Source of the DNA: UMGS1663 sp046964515
GTDB taxonomy: Bacteria > Bacillota > Clostridia > TANB77 > CAG-508
Direction: 5' to 3'
DNA length: 64,000 nucleotides
NCBI GenBank assembly: GCA_046964515.1
Contig: JBKUYM010000005.1
Span: 1-64,000, forward strand
Part shown: positions 1-10,400 of the stretch, one piece after another
Position numbering within the stretch: position 1 is the first letter of the stretch
How the letters are laid out: each line of letters starts with the position of its first letter
Made by a program: the position numbers and the translations under genes
Notes under the pieces: model-generated
Told to the model about the DNA's origin: nothing
Database searches by the model: none
Seen by the model: the letters and a program-made list of their open reading frames with translations, nothing else

Positions 1-525
1 CTATTTTAGTATATACAAACTTACTTAAATGTTTTTCATTTATATTAACTTACCTACTATACATTGAGTTAACTTGAGCATTGATTACTACCTAATAGAA
101 GTTTTCAAATTATTCTTATATCTTTAGTTGTAACTTTCTTATCAATTAAAAACATTCATCATATTCCTAACAAACTCCTATTCTACAATTTATCTTATTT
201 CTGAATTATTTTACTTTTACTATTTATTTGTCCATCTGTAGAATATAAGCACCATGACACAATTTGTTTATTCGGTATCCAAAATCTAATTCTTATTTTT
301 CTATTTTGCTTAACAAGATAATGACTGACTTTTCTGTAATATAATTAGTAATTGCCTCAACTGTAAAACATGTTTATTCTTTATATTAATCAAATTTTTT
401 TGCTTTTTATCTTGAATTTTTGTATTTAAATTACCTTAATTCCAGATAAATTTTTCAGTAAGTAATCTTGTTAAGTTTTCCATAATTATTCTCAATCCTT
501 TCAATGATAGTAGAGATGGGCTATT
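1..525. other. AT-rich region without a recognisable gene
   Basis: I find no ORF with a ribosome binding site, no RNA gene and no clear repeat here. The stretch lies downstream of the RHS toxin and candidate immunity gene, both transcribed toward it. It is extremely AT-rich, as is typical of eroded DNA at the tail of polymorphic toxin loci, but no remnant toxin or immunity sequence could be recognised by eye. Confidence 0.5.
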
Positions 526-981
526 TTAATATAACTCGAAATATAAATTATCTTTTGTAAAATTTCCATAAACGCTTGTAATGTCTTCTTTTATCTCTTC
601 AGAATTATTAATGTAATTTAGATACTCTTGTATCCTTGTTTTGCTTATTGTTCTTTCATCTTCTTTAATTTCAATATAACATTTCTTTTGCCTTTCTATT
701 ATCCAAAGTGGTATATCTTCCATTTTTTCTTGTCCTGTAAATTTCAACATATATTTGTCAAAATTTCTTTCTTTTACCACTCTTATATTTAATTCAAATG
801 CATAGAGTTCATACAGTTTTCCTTCTTCTATGTAAAAAGGTATAATCACTAACTCATCTATATCAAATTCATCTTCATTTGACAAATTCAAAGCCTTTTC
901 TAAGTCGCTCATCTGATATAATTTTTCATTTGATATTTTGGTTATTTTAAAATTCTTAATTATATCTATTAAATTTTTCAT
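526..981 (-). CDS. Hypothetical protein, candidate immunity protein of the RHS/E5-like toxin
   Basis: A 151-residue acidic, soluble protein with no signal peptide or membrane segment and no motif I recognise. Its start lies 17 bases after the stop of the RHS toxin C-terminal frame, on the same strand. A small acidic protein directly downstream of an RHS toxin tip is the standard position for the cognate immunity protein. The toxin tip resembles the colicin E5 tRNase, whose immunity proteins are acidic decoys occupying the RNase site. The immunity role is inferred from position and size only; sequence similarity to a known immunity family is not evident to me. Confidence 0.6.
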   Translation of the reverse strand: MKNLIDIIKNFKITKISNEKLYQMSDLEKALNLSNEDEFDIDELVIIPFYIEEGKLYELYAFELNIRVVKERNFDKYMLKFTGQEKMEDIPLWIIERQKKCYIEIKEDERTISKTRIQEYLNYINNSEEIKEDITSVYGNFTKDNLYFELY

Positions 982-997
982 TTCTTATTCTCCTATA

Positions 998-2095
998 TTA
1001 TTTATTTGGTCTATATGGATTGATAATATTTTTATCTGGATTCCATGTTGTCGGATTTATATTGTCACTAACTTGAACTATTGAATTTGTGATATTATCA
1101 ACTATTACATACCCACCTTGTTTATTATAATAAACTGTAGCAGGGTTTCCAGTTGACATGTTTGTGCTTGTTCTAGTTGTATAAGGTGAATGAATTGTAT
1201 TTTTAACGGATTTTTCAGTCCACCCTCTTTGATTCATTTGACTATTTAATTTTTCAGTGGATTTAGTATCACTACCAAACTGTACTTTGTCTCCTAAAGT
1301 TACTTTTGAATTTACTGTTCCCCATTTATTAATAGATTTTTCAGTAATACCAGCTATTACTGGACTTGCAACAGTTCCCATTCCTCCAGCTGCTAATACT
1401 TCAAGTGAATTAAAATCTTTTATGTCTTTTGTCAATAACTGATTAGCTGTATTACCTAATGCACCTGCATTAAATCCTTTTATTGAATATGATACAATTT
1501 TTTCAAATCCAGAGCTTGTTATTTTACCCCCTATTGAGAATGCTCCTGCTCCAATTCCTGTTGTTATTCCAGAAATTGCTGATTGTTTAAAGTCTATATT
1601 TCCTGTACTTATTAATTGGTTTGTGGAATTTCCTGTAAATCCTAATATAGTACCTACCGCTATTGTTTTTACCACACCTGCCCCTGGTCCTAATAACCCA
1701 AAACCTCCACCTATTATTGCTCCTTCTGCAAATGAACCTGCATATGACTTCCAACCTCTGTTTATTTGTCCATCATCAAATAAATCTCCAAAAAAGTTAA
1801 TTCCTGTGTTTATTAGTCCACCTATACCTGCTGTTATTAGTGGTACTGGAATATGTCCATCTGGGTCGTTATATCGCAAAGGATTATTATTACAATATGT
1901 ATAATAATTCAAGCTTAGTGGGTCCTCTGGATTGCCCCTGTATATATCTTCACTAATAAATCTTGCAATTTCTGGGTTATAGTATCTGCTCTGTAAGTAG
2001 TAATTCTGTGTTTCTGAATCATAATAGTATCCGTGCATAACGATAAGGATTGTCAAAAGTACTAGTTTCCTCTTTAATTTGTCCAAACTCATCAT
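998..2095 (-). CDS. RHS polymorphic toxin, part 4 of 4: RHS core and C-terminal colicin-E5-like tRNase
   Basis: This is the C-terminal portion of one giant RHS/WapA-like gene running from 10493 to 998. The genuine coding part starts at about 2032, where a +1 shift at CGG 2033-2031 joins it to the upstream frame. The first ~20 residues of the ORF before GYYYDSETQNYYLQSRYYNP are therefore frame artefact. Next comes the RHS-associated core (YNPEIARFISEDIYRG, then NDPDGH), then a Gly/Ala-rich hydrophobic stretch. The last ~100 residues (QMNQRGWTEKSVKNTI, TGNPATVYYNKQGGYVIVDN, QVSDNINP) resemble the colicin E5 ribonuclease domain. E5 cleaves the anticodon of tRNA-Tyr, His, Asn and Asp. The E5 assignment is from memory of the family pattern. 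Confidence 0.85.
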   Translation of the reverse strand: MMSLDKLKRKLVLLTILIVMHGYYYDSETQNYYLQSRYYNPEIARFISEDIYRGNPEDPLSLNYYTYCNNNPLRYNDPDGHIPVPLITAGIGGLINTGINFFGDLFDDGQINRGWKSYAGSFAEGAIIGGGFGLLGPGAGVVKTIAVGTILGFTGNSTNQLISTGNIDFKQSAISGITTGIGAGAFSIGGKITSSGFEKIVSYSIKGFNAGALGNTANQLLTKDIKDFNSLEVLAAGGMGTVASPVIAGITEKSINKWGTVNSKVTLGDKVQFGSDTKSTEKLNSQMNQRGWTEKSVKNTIHSPYTTRTSTNMSTGNPATVYYNKQGGYVIVDNITNSIVQVSDNINPTTWNPDKNIINPYRPNK

Positions 2096-3341
2096 AATAA
2101 TATTTCGCTATCTCTTCATTATTCTGATTAAGGACTCTTTCTACATCTCCATGCCCATTATATATATAATATCCTAGTTGTTCTGGTGTACTCCTAGATA
2201 TTAAATTAATGCCATATACATTTTTAGCTACTTGTTCATTATTTTCATTTAACTCTAAAACTACTTGATTCCCTTCATAGAAATATTTAATGGTATGTCC
2301 TCCATTTGTCTTTTCTATTCGATTTCCTAAGACATCATACTTATACGTTGTTTCTATTCCATTTTCTATCGTTTTAACCAGTTCATTTTTAGCATTATAG
2401 ATATTTTGTGTTATCATTTCTCCATTTTTTTCTACTTGCACTTCGTTTCCATTATTGTCATAAGTATATACCGTTACGCTATTATCTTCTTCTATTTTCT
2501 TAACTAACTGATTCTTCTGATTATACACATATTGAACAATTTTATCACCTTCAATTGTTGTTAGCGTTTCTTTTGTTCTATTACCAGCACCATCATATGT
2601 ATATACCATCTTTTTGCCATCTTGCTTCTTATTTACCTCTAATAACATATCTAAAGCATTATAAGAATAACTTGTCTCTCCTAATTTATCTATTTTTTTA
2701 GTCACATTATTATTGTTATCATATTCATAGGTATATTTTGAGATTTCGGTATTATCAGCTTTTTTGTTAACTAATTCTTTTAAGGTATTATCTGGATAAT
2801 ACGTATATTGTTCTACCATTCCATTTGGATAAACAGTCTTTTCTAGTGCACCATTAGCATAATAAGTATATATAGTTGTATTTCCTTTATTGGTAACTTG
2901 TATTTGTCTTCCTACCTTATCATAAACCTTTTCTACTATATCATTATATGGATCTGTTGTTTTTTCTTTATATTGTCCTGATTCTAATGATTCAACTATA
3001 TCATACTCATAAGTAAAAGTAAATATTTTACCATCTCTATATTCCTTTTTAGCAATTGTTCTATTTAGTGCATCATATTCTCTTACAGTTTGTATCTGTC
3101 CATTTACAATAGTTTTTACTAAATTATCATTATTATCATACACATATTCAACGATTTCATCACCATTAGTTTCCTTTATTAGCCTTCCAACATTATCATA
3201 AGCATATTCTATCAACGCTTGGTTCTTTGTTTTCCTTGTCTGCAATTCATCTCTTTGATTATATATCTTTTCGTCAAAATAGGAAAGCCCATCTACTGCT
3301 TTTATTTCATTATTCTGCGCATCATATTCACTTGCTGTCAC
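2019..3341 (-). CDS. RHS polymorphic toxin, part 3 of 4: distal YD repeats
   Basis: A 440-codon frame of tandem RHS/YD repeats (units such as YEYDNNNNVTKK and YTYDGAGNRTKE), continuing the repeat series of the frame before it. Translating upstream in the same frame gives NELIQVTDALSQKATYEYDE up to about 3440, so the ORF start at 3341 is not a real initiation site. The frame ends in PYRYARILL. Skipping the C of the in-frame CGG at 2033-2031 instead gives PYRYAGYYYDSE, the normal entry into the RHS core. YD repeats form the beta-cocoon shell that encloses the toxin domain. Confidence 0.85.
   Translation of the reverse strand: MTASEYDAQNNEIKAVDGLSYFDEKIYNQRDELQTRKTKNQALIEYAYDNVGRLIKETNGDEIVEYVYDNNDNLVKTIVNGQIQTVREYDALNRTIAKKEYRDGKIFTFTYEYDIVESLESGQYKEKTTDPYNDIVEKVYDKVGRQIQVTNKGNTTIYTYYANGALEKTVYPNGMVEQYTYYPDNTLKELVNKKADNTEISKYTYEYDNNNNVTKKIDKLGETSYSYNALDMLLEVNKKQDGKKMVYTYDGAGNRTKETLTTIEGDKIVQYVYNQKNQLVKKIEEDNSVTVYTYDNNGNEVQVEKNGEMITQNIYNAKNELVKTIENGIETTYKYDVLGNRIEKTNGGHTIKYFYEGNQVVLELNENNEQVAKNVYGINLISRSTPEQLGYYIYNGHGDVERVLNQNNEEIAKYYYDEFGQIKEETSTFDNPYRYARILL
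2031..2033 (-). other. CGG +1 frameshift site in RHS toxin (core junction)
   Basis: In-frame context TAT GCA CGG ATA CTA TTA TGA. The zero frame stops three codons after CGG. Skipping the C reads GCA|GGA TAC TAT TAT, giving YAGYYYDSE, the expected start of the RHS-associated core. Confidence 0.85.
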
Positions 3342-3430
3342 ATTTCCTCTAGTATCTATTTTCTTCAGTAAATTTCCATTTTCATCATATTCATAAGTTG
3401 CTTTTTGTGATAAGGCATCTGTTACTTGTA

Positions 3431-6400
3431 TTAATTCATTTTTTCATTATATTGATAAGTAGTCACATTTCCATTTTTATCTGTTTGTTTAATCACATTC
3501 CCTTCTCTATCATATTCATACTTTTGTGAAAAACCTTCTTGATCTACTTCTTCAATTAAATTATCTAAACTATCATACTTATAAATAAATGTATGTCCTA
3601 AAGCATCTGTACTTTTAGTTTTTCTATTATTTTTATTATACTCTAAAGTTTCTATTACTTGCCCATAGGCATTTGTCGTTGTATGTAATCTACCAAAAGC
3701 ATCATAGGTATAGATTGTCTCATTTCCTAGATAATCTATTTCTTTTATCATATTATCCATTTCATCATAAATATAAGTTGTCGTTTGTTCTAAAGCATTC
3801 TTTTCAGTTAATTTTCTACCTATAGCATCATAACTATAGGTTGTTACATTTCCATTACCGTCTGTTTCTTTTATAACATTTCCTACATTATCATACTCAT
3901 AAGTACTATTTATATTTCTTTCGTCTCCCATAGATATCTTTTCATATAATTTGTCACTTAACATGCTATACGCATATTCTTTCGCCCTTCCTGTATTATC
4001 TGAAATTTTAGTCATATTTCCTTGTATATCATACACATAATTTTCTATCAATTCATTATTATGATTATAAGATTCTATAATTTCATTTTTGTTATTATAA
4101 GTATGTCTTGTCCAATTACCTTTTGCATCTATTTCAAATGCATATCTACTTATATAATCATAATTGTATTGTTTTATGATTTTTTCTTCAGCATTTTCTT
4201 TATTTTCTGTAATAGTTTCTTTTAGTAGATTATTCATATCATCGTACACATATCTATGGATAACTTGTTCATTTCTCTCTTCTATTAAATTATCCCATAT
4301 ATCATATATTTTCTCAGTTGCATGATTCTGTGCATCTACCACTTTTATAATTCTATTTAGTTTATCATATTCATAAGTGGTTATATTTCCTTCTCCGTCT
4401 ATTTCTTTTGTAAGATTACCAACTTTATCATATTCATATGTTTTCTCTATAGTATCTAGAAAATCACTTTCATCATATCTTTGTTTTTCTAATAGAATAT
4501 TTCCCTTTGTATCATATTTGTATTCTATGACACTTTTTCCGTCTTGTAATCTTTTTGAGTTTGTTTGTCCTATCCTGTCTACTGTATAATTCATACTATA
4601 TCCTAGAGCATTTGTTTCTTTTATTAAATGATTTAAGGCATCATATGTATAATGTGTACTATTTCCATTACCATCTATACTTTCTATGATATTACCAACA
4701 TTATCATATATATTTTGTGTAACAACTTCCTTATTATCTTTAATCTGCTGTTTTTTGATTACTCTATCTAAACTATCATATGTATAAATTGTATTCTTTC
4801 CATCTTCTTCTACCTGTTTTGTTAGATTACCATTTTTATCATATTCATAAAGTATCTGCTTTTCATCTTCTATTTTCTCAATAATATTTCCTACTTTATT
4901 ATAGGTATACTCTATACAACTTTTTTTATCTTCTTCTTGATTTTTCATTCCCATAATAATTTTAGTAACATTCCCTATATTATCATAAGTATATAATTCT
5001 TCTTCCCCATTCCATTTACTTACCTTTACTTTATTACCAGCTGCATCATATTGATAATTTATCTGTGTATAATTTTCTCCTATCTCTGTATCTGCTGATG
5101 TTAAATACTCTTTAGACGTCTTTTCTATTATTTTTCGTCCTGTTTTATCATATCCATATGTTGTTACTTTATATTTCTCATTTGCAACCATCTTCGCTTC
5201 CCTTATCAATCTTCTTGACTCGTTATAATTATAATATGTATAACCATCATTTTCATCTTTTTGAGATGTTTTATCACCAGCCACATTATACCAATACATT
5301 TTTACATGTCCATCATTACTCTCCACAATTAGGTTTCCTAAATAATCATATACCTTTTCACTTATATGGTAGTTTTGTTCGTCTAAATATGTTTTTTCAA
5401 TTATCTTATTAGTATTGATTGTTAAATCATATTCTATACTTTTTAAAAGAATACGAGAATCTCCTTCTTTTTCTTGCATATATACTTGTACTAGTCTTTG
5501 TAATTGATCATAAGTATAAGTATATATATTGCCATTGGGTAAAACCTCTTTTATCTTATTTCCATATATATCATAAGCATAATTACTTTCGTATCCAAGT
5601 TTGTCTATCTTCTTTATAAGATTTCTTGCTATATCATATTCCCTTGTCTCAGTATTACCCTTTTTATCCATTATTTTTATTAAATCACCATTTATATCAT
5701 ATTCTGTCAGTTCCTCATTTCCATACGGATCTGACGTCTTATAAATTTTTCCTAATCGATACTTATAGTTTATCTTATTACCATTAGCATCTGTTTTACT
5801 AGTTATCCAACCAATCGTATTATAATCATAGCTCTCTTGTTTTCCTATTGGATTGATGATTCTTATGGTATTACCATATTGATCATATTCATAAGTAGTA
5901 ATACCTCCCTCCTCATCTATTTTCTGAGATATTAATCCTTTGATAGCACCATTACTATAGGTATACTGAATTGTCTCCCCTAAAGGATTCTTTTCCTGTA
6001 ATAATGTAATACCATCTACATCATATGTATATTCTGTTATATAATTCAATTCATTTATATATTTTATCATCTGATTTTTAGCATTATATTCATATCGTTT
6101 TTGACTATTATCTGGATTTATTTGTGTAAGTATATTACCTCTATCATCATATTCATATCTAGTTGTTCCTTTTCCTAATTCTGTTTTAGTGCTAATCTCT
6201 CCATATTTATTTTTTCCATCTATAGAAGAATATATTGTACTCTCACTGTCTCCATTAGGATATGTAATTAATGTTTCATATCCACTAGTATCAAAATATC
6301 TAATTGTTTTATTTCCGTTATTATCTTGAATTTCTGTATTATTTGTATTATATTTATAGTTTTCTACCTTTCCTGTAGCATAAGTGATCGTTTCTAATTT

Positions 6401-7417
6401 TGGTATATACTCTGTTTTAGTATAGATAACCTTTTCTATCAAATTATCATTTTTATATATACTTATTAAATAGCCATTTACATCATAAATATAATTTATT
6501 TTCTTAGTATTTACATCTGTGACATTAGATAATAGTCCTTTTTCATTATAATTATAAGTTACTTTTCTATTTATCGGATCAATTATTTCTACTATTTTCC
6601 CTTCCTCATTATAGTTGATTGTGTAAACTCTACCAGCATAATCTATCACCTTAGAAATTTGTCCGTTCGTATTGAGCTGTATTTGCGTAGTATTTCCATA
6701 CTTATCTATCATTGTTTTCAATCTTCCTGTCTCATAATCATAAATATATTTTTCTTGTTCTTTTGTTGTTAATATATATTGTCCATCTTGCAAACTTAAT
6801 TCATTTCTACTATTTACTGCTACATATTTATCATTTTCTTTTTTTTCATATAAAATGACTTGTCCTGTTGGCAAATTCACTAGTACTAAATTTTCATTTG
6901 ATTCATAACATTCTATTTTAGATTCAAAGCCTAATTTCCATCCTTGTCCTAGACTATACTCATCTATATTTTTAGAATTATATATTCTTGTAAAGCCATC
7001 ACTAATATTGCCTATATCCAAACCTAAGTCATTATATTTCTTACTATAATTTCCTGTATAGGAATCTACGCCAGGTGTACCATAATGTACCATTTCTTCC
7101 GATATCCTTACTTTTTCAAAAGTTGCCAGTTGTTCTTCTGTTCTTATAAAAGTTTCATTTTTAGGATTAACAATATACTTATCTGTATCATCTATACTGA
7201 CATTATCCCAATAATTTTTTGTAGCATCTATCCCCAGATTACAATCTACTTTTATTTCCTTGGATAAACTATTATATTTCAGGATTTGACTTGGTCTAGA
7301 AATGTTATATAAGACTGATGACTTAGCATTTGGGTCTACTTGATCTATCTTACTATTTATCAAATAAAGTATACCATTATTTTCTATAGAACCGCCACTT
7401 GTGATATCCACTTGCAT
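3431..7417 (-). CDS. RHS polymorphic toxin, part 2 of 4: main YD-repeat region
   Basis: A 1328-codon frame. About the first 110 residues link to the upstream beta-helix-like part, followed by a DUF6531-like entry (GTPGVDSYTGNYSKKYNDLG) and then dozens of YD repeats (YEYDKLNRIIKV type). Its real entry is the +1 shift at CGG 7394-7392, which gives YHKW-G-SIENNG; the ATG at 7417 is probably not used. It ends at an A6 run (3444-3439). One more A, or a -1 slip on the AAA Lys codon, would continue the repeat series into the next frame. This is the only break of that type in the window, so it may be a true inactivating deletion or phase-variable tract. Confidence 0.85.
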   Translation of the reverse strand: MQVDITSGGSIENNGILYLINSKIDQVDPNAKSSVLYNISRPSQILKYNSLSKEIKVDCNLGIDATKNYWDNVSIDDTDKYIVNPKNETFIRTEEQLATFEKVRISEEMVHYGTPGVDSYTGNYSKKYNDLGLDIGNISDGFTRIYNSKNIDEYSLGQGWKLGFESKIECYESNENLVLVNLPTGQVILYEKKENDKYVAVNSRNELSLQDGQYILTTKEQEKYIYDYETGRLKTMIDKYGNTTQIQLNTNGQISKVIDYAGRVYTINYNEEGKIVEIIDPINRKVTYNYNEKGLLSNVTDVNTKKINYIYDVNGYLISIYKNDNLIEKVIYTKTEYIPKLETITYATGKVENYKYNTNNTEIQDNNGNKTIRYFDTSGYETLITYPNGDSESTIYSSIDGKNKYGEISTKTELGKGTTRYEYDDRGNILTQINPDNSQKRYEYNAKNQMIKYINELNYITEYTYDVDGITLLQEKNPLGETIQYTYSNGAIKGLISQKIDEEGGITTYEYDQYGNTIRIINPIGKQESYDYNTIGWITSKTDANGNKINYKYRLGKIYKTSDPYGNEELTEYDINGDLIKIMDKKGNTETREYDIARNLIKKIDKLGYESNYAYDIYGNKIKEVLPNGNIYTYTYDQLQRLVQVYMQEKEGDSRILLKSIEYDLTINTNKIIEKTYLDEQNYHISEKVYDYLGNLIVESNDGHVKMYWYNVAGDKTSQKDENDGYTYYNYNESRRLIREAKMVANEKYKVTTYGYDKTGRKIIEKTSKEYLTSADTEIGENYTQINYQYDAAGNKVKVSKWNGEEELYTYDNIGNVTKIIMGMKNQEEDKKSCIEYTYNKVGNIIEKIEDEKQILYEYDKNGNLTKQVEEDGKNTIYTYDSLDRVIKKQQIKDNKEVVTQNIYDNVGNIIESIDGNGNSTHYTYDALNHLIKETNALGYSMNYTVDRIGQTNSKRLQDGKSVIEYKYDTKGNILLEKQRYDESDFLDTIEKTYEYDKVGNLTKEIDGEGNITTYEYDKLNRIIKVVDAQNHATEKIYDIWDNLIEERNEQVIHRYVYDDMNNLLKETITENKENAEEKIIKQYNYDYISRYAFEIDAKGNWTRHTYNNKNEIIESYNHNNELIENYVYDIQGNMTKISDNTGRAKEYAYSMLSDKLYEKISMGDERNINSTYEYDNVGNVIKETDGNGNVTTYSYDAIGRKLTEKNALEQTTTYIYDEMDNMIKEIDYLGNETIYTYDAFGRLHTTTNAYGQVIETLEYNKNNRKTKSTDALGHTFIYKYDSLDNLIEEVDQEGFSQKYEYDREGNVIKQTDKNGNVTTYQYNEKMN
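3439..3444 (-). other. A6 run at a -1 frame break in the RHS toxin
   Basis: The minus strand reads GAA AAA ATG AAT TAA. A -1 slip or a seventh A gives GAA AAA AAT GAA TTA and continues the YD repeats. No CGG is present, so this break differs from the seven CGG sites. Confidence 0.8.
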
Positions 7418-10400
7418 ATTTTAAAATCATATTGTTGATATATGCTTGTCCTGTTTGTGCTATAAATATCCCACTTGTATATTCTATATCTCCATTTCCA
7501 TGATAGTCCATGTCATTACAATGCGTAATAACTACTTCTTTATCTATTTTTCCATTTATATATAAAGTTCCATATACATCTACAAATGCTCCTGATGATA
7601 GTCTAAGTAACGCTCCCTCATCAATTATCATTGTTGTTCCCTCTGGAACAGATAAACACCCTTCTACATAATAGTCTACATCACCTGTTAAATAAATATC
7701 TCCTAAGGATGCTCTCGTTGGTAGTCTTACATACTGTCTTTCTAGTCCTTCTAAAAGGTTATTATAAACAAAAGTTAGTGTATTACTATTAAAACATTCC
7801 GCTGAAATCTTCAAAGGATTTTTCTCTTTATCTATTAATCTATTATTTCTTATCAAATAACTATTGGAAATATTTGAGATATTAATATTGGTTATTATAT
7901 TATTTTCAACTAATATATTAGCATTTTGTGGGATTGATATGGTTAACATGTTACAATTCAATAAACTATCTTGTATTATAGTTTGTTTTCCTTTTACTAG
8001 GAATTGTGTACCTTTTTGTATGTTTTGTACAATTACATTATCAAAATATATTGATCCTAATATATCAAAAAAATTTGTTTTATCTTGTTGTTTTAACCCT
8101 ATTAAATCCTCTATTACTGTATATTTCGCATTTATCATTCCTTCCTCGCCTACCATAGTATATATCCAATAATCTATTTCATTTCCTGTTCTTGATTGTA
8201 TCTTTATCTTATTTTCTGGTGTTCCATTTAATATAAGATTTCCTTGTATCTCTATTATTTTTCCTCCACCTATTTTTAGTCCTACGTTCTCATTTACTGT
8301 CAATGTAACATCTTTTTCTACACATAAATTATTTGGAAAATAATAATCACTATTTCCACTTAGTATACTATCTTGTGTAAATCTTCCTTCTATAAATTGT
8401 AACTTCTGCCTATTTTCTCCTTCTTGCAGATTGTTATATATCTTTAATTCATTCTTTACAAACTCAGCCTTCAGTTCTATTGCTTGATAATCTTCTTGTA
8501 AAATTATATTATCTTTTATTATATAATCTTCATTCGATAGTTCTTCAATTATAAACCTTGCTATTTCACTATTTTGTACATCTAATTTACTATATTTTTG
8601 TATTCTTAATATATTATTCTCTATTCTACTATTTCTAATAACAATTTCTTTCCCTCGTATCCTAAATTGTTCATCTTTTGGTAATTTTTGTACAATTACA
8701 TTATCAAAATATATTGATCCTAATATATCAAAAAAATTTGTTTTATCTTGTTGTTTTAACCCTATTAAATCCTCTATTACTGTATATTTCGCATTTATCA
8801 TTCCTTCCTCGCCTACCATAGTATATATCCAATAATCTATTTCATTTCCTGTTCTTGATTGTATCTTTATCTTATTTTCTGGTGTTCCATTTAATATAAG
8901 ATTTCCTTGTATCTCTATTATTTTTCCTCCACCTATTTTTAGTCCTACGTTCTCATTTACTGTCAATGTAACATCTTTTTCTACACATAAATTATTTGGA
9001 AAATAATAATCACTATTTCCACTTAGTATACTATCTTGTGTAAATCTTCCTTCTATAAATTGTAACTTCTGCCTATTTTCTCCTTCTTGCAGATTGTTAT
9101 ATATCTTTAATTCATTCTTTACAAACTCAGCCTTCAGTTCTATTGCTTGATAATCTTCTTGTAAAATTATATTATCTTTTATTATATAATCTTCATTCGA
9201 TAGTTCTTCAATTATAAACCTTGCTATTTCACTATTTTGTACATCTAATTTACTATATTTTTGTATTCTTAATATATTATTCTCTATTCTACTATTTCTA
9301 ATAACAATTTCTTTCCCTCGTATCCTAAATTGTTCATCTTTTGGTAATTTTTGTACAATTACATTATCAAAATATATTGATCCTAATATATCAAAAAAAT
9401 TTGTTTTATCTTGTTGTTTTAACCCTATTAAATCCTCTATTACTGTATATTTCGCATTTATCATTCCTTCCTCGCCTACCATAGTATATATCCAATAATC
9501 TATTTCATTTCCTGTTCTTGATTGTATCTTTATCTTATTTTCTGGTGTTCCATTTAATATAAGATTTCCTTGTATCTCTATTATTTTTCCTCCACCTATT
9601 TTTAGTCCTACGTTCTCATTTACTGTCAATGTAACATCTTTTTCTACACATAAATTATTTGGAAAATAATAATCACTATTTCCACTTAGTATACTATCTT
9701 GTGTAAATCTTCCTTCTATAAATTGTAACTTCTGCCTATTTTCTCCTTCTTGCAGATTGTTATATATCTTTAATTCATTCTTTACAAACTCAGCCTTCAG
9801 TTCTATTGCTTGATAATCTTCTTGTAAAATTATATTATCTTTTATTATATAATCTTCATTTGATAGTTCTTCAATTATAATTTTACTTATTTTATTTTTC
9901 TGTACATCTAATTTACTATATTTTTGTATCCTCAGCTCCTTATTTTCTAATATGCTATTTTTTGCTATAAATTCTTTCCCTTTCATTAACATTGTACAAT
10001 CTTCCCTAGTATTTTCTACATATACATTATCTAAATAGATAGAACCATATATATCAAAAAAATAATGTATAGTTCCTACTTTAGCACCTTTTAGTCCATA
10101 TATATTAGTATAATTTGCATGCATTGCTCCATTATCATTAATATATATATAATTCCAATATTCACCTTCATTTTTAGATTGCACATTTATATTCCTTTGT
10201 GCAGTTCCATTTAGAATCAAGTTTCCATATACATTTATAACCTTAGTACTTGCGATGTTTACTATAGTTCCTTCTTGAACTATTAATGTAACGTCTTTCT
10301 CTATTGTTAGATTTCCATTTATATAGTAAATTCCCCTTTCCCATGTTGTATCACTTGTAATTGGCTCTGTTATTGTATACTCTGGTAGATCTGATTTTGT

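Noticed and set aside
3431..7417. Repetitive sequence as a CRISPR array
   Set aside because: The periodicity is degenerate and codes for YD repeats; there are no constant repeats with unique spacers and no cas genes.
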